Shown here one piece after another: positions 1 through 5,531 of a stretch of 11,935 bases of DNA (position 1 is the first letter of the stretch; every line of letters starts with the position of its first letter). Origin of the DNA: an uncultured Oscillospiraceae bacterium (GTDB lineage: Bacteria > Bacillota > Clostridia > Oscillospirales > Ruminococcaceae); contig CAKSHG010000049.1 of assembly GCA_934456315.1 (NCBI GenBank), positions 1 through 11,935 on the forward strand, written 5' to 3'. The position numbers and the translations under genes were made by a program. The notes under the pieces were generated by a model that saw nothing but the letters and a program-made list of their open reading frames with translations, was not told the origin of the DNA and did no database searches.

Positions 1-132
1 GCCGGAATAGACCAGATTTCCCAGGTCATCGCGACAAACTCCGCTACCGCGGAGGAATCCGCCGCTTCCTGCGAGGAGCTTTCGGCGCAGGCAAGACTGC
101 TCAAGGAGCAGGTCGAGAAGCTTCGCGTCTGA
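1..132 (+). CDS. Methyl-accepting chemotaxis protein, C-terminal end (5' end outside window)
   Basis: The reading frame is open from the first base to a TGA at 130-132 and encodes the last 43 residues of a protein. The segment with IATNSATAEESAASCEEL is the characteristic tail of the cytoplasmic signalling domain of methyl-accepting chemotaxis proteins. There the heptad helix carries Glu/Gln methylation sites (A-x-x-EE-x-A spacing). Such proteins sense ligands and control the CheA kinase through CheW. The C-terminus has no NWETF-type CheR-docking pentapeptide. The sensor, membrane and HAMP parts lie outside the window, so the ligand cannot be guessed. A strong terminator follows 17 bases after the stop, so this is the last gene of its transcript. 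Confidence 0.85.
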   Translation, partial: AGIDQISQVIATNSATAEESAASCEELSAQARLLKEQVEKLRV

Positions 133-148
133 ATCCGCTGAACAGAAT

Positions 149-183
149 TATCCCCCGGTACAGCACCGGGGGATATGTTTTTA
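149..183 (+). terminator. Intrinsic terminator after the chemotaxis receptor gene
   Basis: A perfect 10-bp stem (150-159 with 165-174, loop acagc) is followed by atgttttta. The orientation suits the receptor gene ending at 132. On the other strand the hairpin is followed only by aattctgtt, so it could end the convergent acetyltransferase transcript at best weakly. Confidence 0.85.
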
Positions 184-219
184 TCTGCGGCTCCTGACGC
201 TTCCGGAATTACCGCGCTT

Positions 220-762
220 TCAGCCGATCGTCATGTAAGCCCTGAAATTTAACTTAGCAAGCCAGCCTGCCCAGCCCTCGATAAGCGCCTTGTATTCCGG
301 CGGGTCGACTACGTTTCCGATACCCATCACATCGTAGGTGACGGGACCCTCCTTTATCAGCCTGTCCCAGTCGGTCAGACCGTTCGCGAGGTAAAAACGG
401 TGACGGCTCTCGCGCTGCGCGTAGTTCCCGGCTGACTGGTCGAGCTGCTCCCGCGCAAGGAACAGACGCTTCCCGTGGTACTGCTCCTTGAGCGCGGTCA
501 GTATCTGGCTGCCCGTTCCCTGACCCCGGCGGTTCTCCTCCACCGCAAGGTAGAACAGGTACGCCATGTCGTCAAGGGTCACAAGGTACGCCATGCCCGC
601 AAATTCGTCCCCGTCCATTGCGGCGAGCATTTCGGCGCGTCCCTGCGCCGCCCGGCGCTTCAGCAGCCACCACGGCGCACGCTCTTCCGCCGGAAATGCG
701 GTCAGGTAGAGGTTCTTCAGTTTCTTGATATGCTCCTTTTTGCAGGGCTCGAGTTTTAACAT
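220..762 (-). CDS. GNAT-family N-acetyltransferase
   Basis: This 180-residue protein has the acetyl-CoA-binding motif A of GNAT enzymes, R-R-G-Q-G-T-G at residues 78-84. It follows a hydrophobic strand, YLFYLAVEE, at 68-76. A beta-5/alpha-4-like segment, FYLANGLTD, lies near 123-131. The family transfers an acetyl group from acetyl-CoA to an amine on a small molecule or protein; the substrate cannot be read from this sequence. The start is supported by AAAGGAG about 6 bases before the ATG. It is a single gene, convergent with the receptor gene and separated from the upstream tRNA by two hairpin terminators. I saw no convincing promoter in the 120 bases between them. Length is normal for a one-domain GNAT. 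Confidence 0.8.
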   Translation of the reverse strand: MLKLEPCKKEHIKKLKNLYLTAFPAEERAPWWLLKRRAAQGRAEMLAAMDGDEFAGMAYLVTLDDMAYLFYLAVEENRRGQGTGSQILTALKEQYHGKRLFLAREQLDQSAGNYAQRESRHRFYLANGLTDWDRLIKEGPVTYDVMGIGNVVDPPEYKALIEGWAGWLAKLNFRAYMTIG

Positions 763-811
763 TAGATGCTCCTTTCCGGTGTTGTCTGGCTGTTGTCTGT
801 TATTACATCTA

Positions 812-840
812 TAAAAACGACCGCCCCTTTTGGAACGGTC
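812..840 (-). terminator. Second terminator-like hairpin between tRNA-Ser and the GNAT gene
   Basis: Read on the minus strand, a 9-bp stem (840-832 with 827-819, two G-U pairs, AAAA loop) is followed by GTTTTTAT. It could be a back-up terminator for the tRNA transcript or an attenuator in the leader of the acetyltransferase gene, whose start codon is about 50 bases further on. Confidence 0.6.
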
Positions 841-850
841 ATGTATAATT

Positions 851-879
851 AATAGAAAAAGGCGTACGACTCGTACGCC
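851..879 (-). terminator. Intrinsic terminator of tRNA-Ser
   Basis: On the minus strand a 7-bp stem GGCGTAC/GTACGCC (861-867 and 873-879, loop GAGTC) begins 6 bases after the encoded CCA. It is followed by TTTTTCTATT (860-851). Confidence 0.8.
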
Positions 880-884
880 TTTCC

Positions 885-974
885 TGGCGGAGAAAGAGGG
901 ATTTGAACCCTCGCGCCGGTTTCCCGACCTACTCCCTTAGCAGGGGAGCCCCTTCACCACTTGGGTATTTCTCC
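885..974 (-). tRNA. tRNA-Ser, anticodon GCT
   Basis: This is a 90-base class II (long variable arm) tRNA on the minus strand. The 7-bp acceptor stem GGAGAAA/TTTCTCC closes it. The anticodon arm CTCCC-CTGCTAA-GGGAG puts anticodon GCT at 941-939, which reads AGC and AGU serine codons. The long variable arm is the one expected for serine. The T-arm carries GGTTCAAATCC. The discriminator base is G (position 888), typical of tRNA-Ser, and the 3' CCA is encoded at 887-885. It has its own promoter and terminator and no adjacent tRNA. Confidence 0.96.
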
Positions 975-1037
975 AAAATGCTGAAAACTCAATATTGCGA
1001 CAGCCCGCAAACCACTTGCTGAACACATCGTGTATAT

Positions 1038-1066
1038 ATTATATCACAGCATTATAAATTTGTCAA
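1038..1066 (-). promoter_or_regulatory. Consensus sigma-A promoter of tRNA-Ser
   Basis: On the minus strand TTGACA (1066-1061), a 17-base spacer and TATAAT (1043-1038) match the consensus at all 12 positions. Transcription should start near 1031, leaving a 5' leader of about 57 bases to be removed by RNase P. Confidence 0.92.
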
Positions 1067-1069
1067 GGG

Positions 1070-1095
1070 CTTTTTCAAAAAAGATTTGAAAAAGC
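1070..1095 (-). terminator. AT-rich hairpin, possible second terminator of the DXS-like gene
   Basis: A 10-bp stem (1070-1079 with 1086-1095) made mostly of A-T pairs lies between the main terminator of the DXS-like gene and the tRNA promoter. It may insulate the tRNA promoter, but the evidence is structural only. Confidence 0.4.
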
Positions 1096-1097
1096 AG

Positions 1098-1123
1098 AAA
1101 GGGAGGCGTTGCCGCCTCCCTTT
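1098..1123 (-). terminator. Terminator of the DXS-like gene (potentially bidirectional)
   Basis: An 8-bp GC stem (1101-1108 with 1113-1120, TTGC loop on the plus strand) extends to 11 bp with flanking A-T pairs. It lies about 40 bases after the stop codon. On the minus strand it is followed by TTTCTGCTTTTTC. On the plus strand TTTT follows, but no plus-strand gene needs it. Confidence 0.78.
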
Positions 1124-1161
1124 TACTTACAGCGAGATTACCGGCTTATCGGCTTATCTGC

Positions 1162-2913
1162 TCACTTGATGAGCTCTGCCGCCCTTGACGCGATCTGCTC
1201 GGAAGTAATTCCGTTCGCACGGAGAACGTCGTCCGGATCGTAGCGGTCGAGGAACTCCTTTTTCAGACCGAGATTAACGGTGCGCATGTCGGAGTCGCCG
1301 TAGAATCTGGATATCTTCTCGCCGAAGCCGCCGTCAAGAATGCCGTCCTCGAGCGTGATGACAGCCTTGTGCTGCTTTTTCAGGCTCTCAAGGAGTTCCT
1401 CGTCGATTCCAGTGATATATACCGGGTCGATGAGCGTGGGCTTTACGCCGGTGTTCTTCTCGATGAGCTCCGCAGCCTGCTTTCCAATGCCGAAGAACGT
1501 TCCGAGCGCGATTATTGCAATATCGCTACCCTGCTGAACTACCTCGTACCTGTTGAGCTTCCCGTAATCCCTGGTCGGCTTTTCGCCGTGGATAACCGCG
1601 CCGGGAACGCGGATAGCTACCGGGTGCTCGCGCTGTGCAATGCTCCAGTCAAGCATTGCAGTATACTGCTCGAAGGTAGTCGGCGCAAGGTACACCAGGT
1701 TCGGAATGTTGGACATCATCGGGATATCGTAGATACCAAGGTGAGTAACGTCGTTCATGCCCCATACCGACGCCGCGAACGTCAGTATCGTTACGGGATT
1801 GTTGTTGATGCACAGGTCCTGCTGGAGCTGGTCGTAGGTACGCTGAACAAAGGTGCTGTAAACGCCGTAGACCGGCTTCCCTCCGCGCGCGGATATTCCC
1901 GACGCAAGCGCGACTGCGTGCTCCTCAGCGATGCCTACATCTATGAACTGGCTGCCCGCCTCGTCGCGGCGGCTCTTCCAGAATCCGCCTACCGCAGGCG
2001 TGCCGGAGGTTATCATGCAGACCTTCGGATCGCTCTTCATCTTATTGAGCATATACTGCCCGGTGAGGTCGCCGTAATCCTCACCGCCGCCCTGCGCGGT
2101 CAGCTCGCCGGTTTCAATGTCGAACGGCATGTGCCAGTGCCAGGATTCCTTGTCCTTTACCGCCGGAGCGTAGCCGCGTCCCTTTTCGGTCACGATGTGG
2201 ACTACTACGGGCTTTGCAGAGCCCTTTACGCCGCTGAACGCCTTTATCAGGGCGTCAACGTCGTTGCCCTCGCCGACGTAGACGTAATCCAGACCCATTG
2301 CACGGAACAGGTTGCATTCAGCCTTTCCGCCGCTCTCACGCAGGAGCTTCAGGTTCTCATAAAGACCGCCGTGGTTCTCCGCGATGGACATCTGGTTATC
2401 GTTGACAACTATGATGAGGTTGGAGCCAAGCTCATACGCGTAATCAAGCCCCTCGAGAGCCTCGCCGCCGGACAGCGAGCCGTCGCCGATGACCGCAACG
2501 ACGTTCTCCGTTCCGCCGCAGAGGTCGCGTCCCTTTGCAAGTCCGCAGGCAAGGCTGACCGAGGTTGAAGTGTGACCGAGGGTGAAGTGGTCGTGCTCGC
2601 TCTCATGCTGGCTGGAATAGCCGGTAACGTCATCGTACTTTGCTTCGTCAAGGAACGCGTCCTTTCTACCGGTCAGCATCTTGTGGCAGTAGGTCTGGTG
2701 GGATACGTCGAAAACGAGCTTGTCCTTCGGGGAATCGAAAACGTAGTGCAGTGCGATGACCGCCTCCACCATTCCGAGGTTGGGACCGCAGTGACCGCCG
2801 TGTATACTTAGCTTCTTTATCAGCGCGGTGCGCATTTCCTCCGCGAGCTTCTTCATTTCATCGGAGTTCAGCTTCTTCACATCCGCAGGGGAGTTGATTT
2901 TTTCAAGATACAT
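1162..2913 (-). CDS. dxs: Short DXS-like ThDP enzyme (annotatable as 1-deoxy-D-xylulose-5-phosphate synthase)
   Basis: This 583-residue protein has the DXS/transketolase layout. An N-terminal ThDP-binding domain holds GGHCGPNLG (39-47; H41 equals E. coli H49), GHTSTS (113-118) and GDG...NDN (143-173). A pyrimidine-binding domain holds DVGIAEEH with catalytic E330, then YSTFVQRTYDQ (352-362, R358). A C-terminal transketolase domain completes it. DXS condenses pyruvate with glyceraldehyde 3-phosphate to make DXP for isoprenoid, thiamine and pyridoxal synthesis. It is about 40 residues shorter than E. coli DXS, mainly because the segment after NDNQMSIAEN (171-180) is shortened. Pyruvate-side residues H41, H259, R358 and H391 are kept. 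Positions equal to E. coli R420, D427 and R478 are A380, N387 and G438, so acceptor specificity is uncertain. A short subfamily of this size is usually annotated dxs in Firmicutes. The start is supported by GGAGG 7 bases upstream. It is monocistronic. Confidence 0.85.
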   Translation of the reverse strand: MYLEKINSPADVKKLNSDEMKKLAEEMRTALIKKLSIHGGHCGPNLGMVEAVIALHYVFDSPKDKLVFDVSHQTYCHKMLTGRKDAFLDEAKYDDVTGYSSQHESEHDHFTLGHTSTSVSLACGLAKGRDLCGGTENVVAVIGDGSLSGGEALEGLDYAYELGSNLIIVVNDNQMSIAENHGGLYENLKLLRESGGKAECNLFRAMGLDYVYVGEGNDVDALIKAFSGVKGSAKPVVVHIVTEKGRGYAPAVKDKESWHWHMPFDIETGELTAQGGGEDYGDLTGQYMLNKMKSDPKVCMITSGTPAVGGFWKSRRDEAGSQFIDVGIAEEHAVALASGISARGGKPVYGVYSTFVQRTYDQLQQDLCINNNPVTILTFAASVWGMNDVTHLGIYDIPMMSNIPNLVYLAPTTFEQYTAMLDWSIAQREHPVAIRVPGAVIHGEKPTRDYGKLNRYEVVQQGSDIAIIALGTFFGIGKQAAELIEKNTGVKPTLIDPVYITGIDEELLESLKKQHKAVITLEDGILDGGFGEKISRFYGDSDMRTVNLGLKKEFLDRYDPDDVLRANGITSEQIASRAAELIK

Positions 2914-2963
2914 GTTGTTTCCTCCATTTTGATCCCGGATACACCCGGTTATTTCATGTAGCT

Positions 2964-2994
2964 ATTGTATCACCTGGAGTACGCTCCAAGTCAA
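2964..2994 (-). promoter_or_regulatory. 19-bp-spacer promoter with MerR-type dyad operator, upstream of the DXS-like gene
   Basis: On the minus strand TTGACT (2994-2989) and TACAAT (2969-2964) are separated by 19 bases, two more than optimal. The gap holds a near-perfect dyad, ACTTGGAG-CGTA-CTCCAGGT (2991-2972, 7 of 8 arm positions symmetric), which overlaps the end of the -35 box. Over-long 19-20 bp spacers filled by a dyad are the hallmark of promoters activated by DNA distortion by MerR-family regulators. No MerR gene lies in the window. The assignment of regulator type is inference. Confidence 0.7.
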
Positions 2995-3069
2995 GTAGTA
3001 TTCCCGAATTTTCATCTTATTTTCACAAAAAAGCGCTCATCAGCTTATATCAACCCGGAAATGTGTTTT

Positions 3070-3104
3070 TCGAAAAATAAAGCGCTCTGCTGTCCGCAGG
3101 GCGC
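3070..3104 (-). terminator. Terminator of the coiled-coil protein gene
   Basis: On the minus strand GCGCCCTGC pairs with GCAGAGCGC (3104-3096 and 3090-3082, one mismatch, loop GGACA). TTTATTTTTC follows, and the hairpin begins 5 bases after the stop codon. Confidence 0.8.
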
Positions 3105-3109
3105 ATTTA

Positions 3110-3775
3110 TTACCTGGCGGTCAGCTGCATGTATCTTACGTCGCTCATCAGGCAGCTGATGCTGTTCCCCATATAATCAATGGAACTTCTCACTTCGCAT
3201 ATAGCGTCGTAAAGTTCTTCCTGCTCCTCTCTTATCTGATTCAGGGAATCAAGGACCTCGTCCATCTTGCATATCAGGTTTTCGTACTTCTTGTCGTCCT
3301 CGTAGCGGCGGTACGCTTCCTTCGGAGTATCGACCAGCTCCTTCGAAAAGTATTCATAGAACTTGCACAGTGCCGGAAGATTATAATAATACTGATTGAT
3401 TATCCCCATTTCGCGGCACTGGTCGATAATATCGGATACTTCCTGCCTCTTTTCATTGATGGAAGCGATTATCAGCTTATATCTTTCCGGTATTGACTTG
3501 TATTTCCTGTTGTAGTCGTCCAGTCTGCGCTCATATACCACCAGCGCTTCTTCGTAATCCTGCCTTGCCTGCTCCTTCAGTCTGCGTATCTGGAATATAT
3601 TCCAGCCCTGGTAGGACTTTACCTCCCGCATGAAAGGCGCCGAGGGGCGGTACAAAGATTTCATCTGCCTGTCGTATTCTCTTTCTGTCGATTTCAGCAG
3701 ACTATTAAGAGTGATCCGGTTCTGAAGCAGATTGATGTTTACGCTAAGGAATTTAAGATAGTCACGTCTGTTCAT
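3110..3775 (-). CDS. Hypothetical helical/coiled-coil protein, 221 residues
   Basis: I do not recognise a family. The protein is charged and rich in Tyr, Glu, Arg and Lys, with no signal peptide or membrane segment, so it is probably cytoplasmic. Heptad-like helices are likely near 60-118 (RRLKEQARQDYEEALVVYERRLDD region) and 160-200 (LDSLNQIREEQEELYDAI region). The stretch between them is tyrosine-rich (INQYYYNLPALCKFYEYF, 126-143). The gene is clearly real: GGAGG lies 7 bases before the ATG, a promoter stands upstream and a hairpin terminator follows. It is flanked by terminators on both sides and therefore transcribed alone, so neighbours give no hint of its job. Confidence 0.75.
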   Translation of the reverse strand: MNRRDYLKFLSVNINLLQNRITLNSLLKSTEREYDRQMKSLYRPSAPFMREVKSYQGWNIFQIRRLKEQARQDYEEALVVYERRLDDYNRKYKSIPERYKLIIASINEKRQEVSDIIDQCREMGIINQYYYNLPALCKFYEYFSKELVDTPKEAYRRYEDDKKYENLICKMDEVLDSLNQIREEQEELYDAICEVRSSIDYMGNSISCLMSDVRYMQLTAR

Positions 3776-3804
3776 AATATACCTCCTTGAAAATTACTTG
3801 TTTT

Positions 3805-3833
3805 AGTATAGCACACAAACGGTTGCATGTCGA
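3805..3833 (-). promoter_or_regulatory. Promoter of the coiled-coil protein gene (proximal)
   Basis: On the minus strand TCGACA (3833-3828), a 17-base spacer and TATACT (3810-3805) stand about 30 bases before the start codon. Each hexamer has one mismatch to the sigma-A consensus. Confidence 0.7.
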
Positions 3834-3890
3834 TAGTATCTCATCCGTTTTTGCTACAGCTCTGCCGGTTTTCAGCCGCCGTCAGTCGCT

Positions 3891-3916
3891 GTTGTCAAAC
3901 TCTACGCCCTGACAAC
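3891..3916. repeat. 7-bp inverted repeat in the leader upstream of the coiled-coil gene
   Basis: GTTGTCA (3891-3897) and TGACAAC (3910-3916) form a perfect inverted repeat around 12 bases. It lies between the two candidate promoters of the coiled-coil gene, so it could be an operator or an RNA hairpin in the longer transcript. No function is assigned. Confidence 0.45.
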
Positions 3917-3943
3917 CAGGCGGTATCGCTTCCTTACATACTA

Positions 3944-3952
3944 ATTATACCA
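3944..3952 (-). promoter_or_regulatory. Possible distal extended -10 promoter
   Basis: On the minus strand TGGTATAAT (3952-3944) is a perfect TATAAT with an extended TGn element, but no good -35 box lies upstream. It would give the coiled-coil gene a leader of about 160 bases. Confidence 0.45.
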
Positions 3953-3960
3953 CATGAGAA

Positions 3961-4000
3961 AAGGCTCATCGTATAAATAACGATGGACCTTTTTATATTT
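3961..4000. terminator. Orphan terminator-like hairpin in the intergenic gap
   Basis: A 12-position stem (3961-3972 with 3980-3991, one mismatch and one G-T pair, 7-base AT loop) is followed on the plus strand by ttttatatttt. On the minus strand TTTTCTC follows. No plus-strand gene lies upstream. It may be a second terminator for the fapA-like gene or the end of an unrecognised small RNA. Confidence 0.45.
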
Positions 4001-4013
4001 TCAGAGCCGGAAA

Positions 4014-4047
4014 CAAAAAAACAGCGCTGCCAGTACTGGCAGCGCTG
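4014..4047 (-). terminator. Strong intrinsic terminator of the FapA-family gene
   Basis: A perfect 26-bp palindrome (4022-4047) begins 15 bases after the stop codon. It forms an 11-12 bp GC-rich stem followed on the minus strand by TTTTTTTG. Confidence 0.9.
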
Positions 4048-4061
4048 AAGCTTATTAAGTA

Positions 4062-5453
4062 TCACAGCGGAACCATAACGATCTCCGCGTCGTTGATAGT
4101 TGCCTTGGAATGCGGAGTCATTACGTTCACGGGGTAGACGTAGGAATTTATCCTAAGCGTAACGCCGGGATAGAACGCCTTTTTGCAGGATATGGACAGA
4201 TTCTGCTTGCGCTCGAGGGTCGTTTCGATCTCGGCTATGCGGGCATTCAGACGCTTTATCTCGCCCTGAATCTGGAAGCGCGACCTCATCGCCTCGACCT
4301 TCATCTGCTCGCGCTCCGGCGTCAGCTTGCTGACCTTCGCCATTTCTGCGAGCGCCGTCACTATCTTGCCCAGCTGGTCGAGCTTATCCTCAAGCTCCGC
4401 GATCTTGTGCTTGTGGGATTCCATCTCCTCGGAGAGCACCGCGTTGTTGCCGAGGGTTATCACCGTCTTGGCGTAGCTTTCGGAGCCTATCACCGAAGCG
4501 GAGATGTCCTCCAGCGCGGTATATTTCCCGCCTACCAGGACGCCCTTTCCGCTCGCGATTATCTTCTTGCCTGCGAACACCTCGCCGCCTACGAACGACG
4601 ACGCCTCAACGTTCTCCGCCGCGTAGACATTGCTGTTCTGGCAGAAATCCAGCTTCACGCTTCCCTTTTCGCTGCGCAGCTTGGAATTAATGCTGCCCAG
4701 CTTGACGGTGATGTTGCCGTCCGCGAGGACAGTTCCATTTGTGACCGTGCCGTTTATAAGCACGTTCTTCTTGGACGTTACGGAGAATCCCTCCATAACG
4801 TTGCCCTTTATCGTGATATCGCCAATGAAATCGATATTGCCGCTGGAAACGTCAACATCGCCGCGTATCAGCAGCGATTCCTCAATGCAGAACGCGCCGC
4901 CGGTATACGCAAGGTTGCCGTCCACCGACGCGATTATCTCCGTTCCGTCGGCGACAAGCTCGGTCCCCTTTCCGACGGTGAACTTTGCGGGCACGCCCAC
5001 TTTCTGTGCGACGGGCTTACCCATGATGTCCGTACCGGGCTTTCCCTCGGTCGGGAGGGTTATTTTCGCGACGGGAGTCCCGTGATAAATGTTGCGGACC
5101 AGTCCCAGGTTCTTGTAGTCAACGTTGCCGTTTTCGTCCTCGACCGGCTTGAACGTGTTCTCTTTCTTGAAGTAGTACTCGATGGTGCCGTCAACGCCGT
5201 TCACCGGAGGCTGCCATCTTGCTATGCAGACGTTTTCGCCGTAGCGGCGGTTTTCTACCGCTTCATCAACGGCTTCCTCCATCAGACCGAATTCTATTCC
5301 CTTTGCCCGGATCGCCGCGCGTACCTTGTCCGGGGTCAGGTCAAGTCCGCCGTTTGCGGGAGCCGATATCGTCATAAATGCGGTGGTGCAGTTCGGGTCT
5401 ACCGATATTTCCACCTCGGAATGAATGATCTTGCCTTCGCTGTTTTCTGGCAT
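4062..5453 (-). CDS. FapA / DUF342 family protein
   Basis: This 463-residue protein matches the DUF342 (FapA, flagellar assembly protein A) layout. An N-terminal domain holds the GTPVAKITLPTEGKPGTDIMG stretch (125-145), including the conserved G-x-PG-x-D-x-x-G. Repetitive Gly/Val/Ile-rich strands at about 195-340 (IRGDV, FIGDITIKGNV, INGTV, EVFAGKKIIA) suggest a right-handed beta-helix. A coiled coil at about 342-415 follows. The short C-terminal beta module has ITLRINSYVYPVN-like residues at about 431-443. The family is linked by genetics in some bacteria to flagella and polar localisation, but it is widespread in non-flagellated Firmicutes. No flagellar genes are adjacent, so the role here is unknown. 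GGGGG lies about 9 bases before the ATG. It has its own promoter and terminator. Confidence 0.85.
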   Translation of the reverse strand: MPENSEGKIIHSEVEISVDPNCTTAFMTISAPANGGLDLTPDKVRAAIRAKGIEFGLMEEAVDEAVENRRYGENVCIARWQPPVNGVDGTIEYYFKKENTFKPVEDENGNVDYKNLGLVRNIYHGTPVAKITLPTEGKPGTDIMGKPVAQKVGVPAKFTVGKGTELVADGTEIIASVDGNLAYTGGAFCIEESLLIRGDVDVSSGNIDFIGDITIKGNVMEGFSVTSKKNVLINGTVTNGTVLADGNITVKLGSINSKLRSEKGSVKLDFCQNSNVYAAENVEASSFVGGEVFAGKKIIASGKGVLVGGKYTALEDISASVIGSESYAKTVITLGNNAVLSEEMESHKHKIAELEDKLDQLGKIVTALAEMAKVSKLTPEREQMKVEAMRSRFQIQGEIKRLNARIAEIETTLERKQNLSISCKKAFYPGVTLRINSYVYPVNVMTPHSKATINDAEIVMVPL

Positions 5454-5485
5454 GATGGCTGCCCCCTTTGTAATTTATTAATTAT

Positions 5486-5514
5486 ATTGTATCATAATTT
5501 GTCAGCTATTTCAA
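5486..5514 (-). promoter_or_regulatory. Promoter of the FapA-family gene
   Basis: On the minus strand TTGAAA (5514-5509), a 17-base spacer and TACAAT (5491-5486) lie in an AT-rich gap after recQ. The predicted start is about 25-30 bases before the ATG. No terminator hairpin is visible between recQ and this promoter, so recQ transcripts may also run into this gene. Confidence 0.8.
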
Positions 5515-5531
5515 GGCTTTTTGTTATGTTT

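Noticed and set aside
1142..1157. Short tandem repeat cggcttat x2 after the DXS-like gene
   Set aside because: Two 8-base copies only; too short to be meaningful without further copies.
1369..2568. A 399-codon plus-strand open frame opposite the DXS-like gene, and a similar 550-codon frame at 6945-8597
   Set aside because: Both are mirror frames of conserved proteins, without SD sequence or family features. The second also spans the trpYZ-recQ terminator.
3828..3974. A 49-codon plus-strand open frame in the gap before the coiled-coil gene
   Set aside because: It has no ribosome-binding site or promoter and overlaps the minus-strand promoter region. The residues match nothing I know.
4022..4047. 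The 26-bp perfect palindrome as a possible operator or recombination site
   Set aside because: Its position just after a stop codon and the run of seven T on the minus strand are fully explained by an intrinsic terminator.
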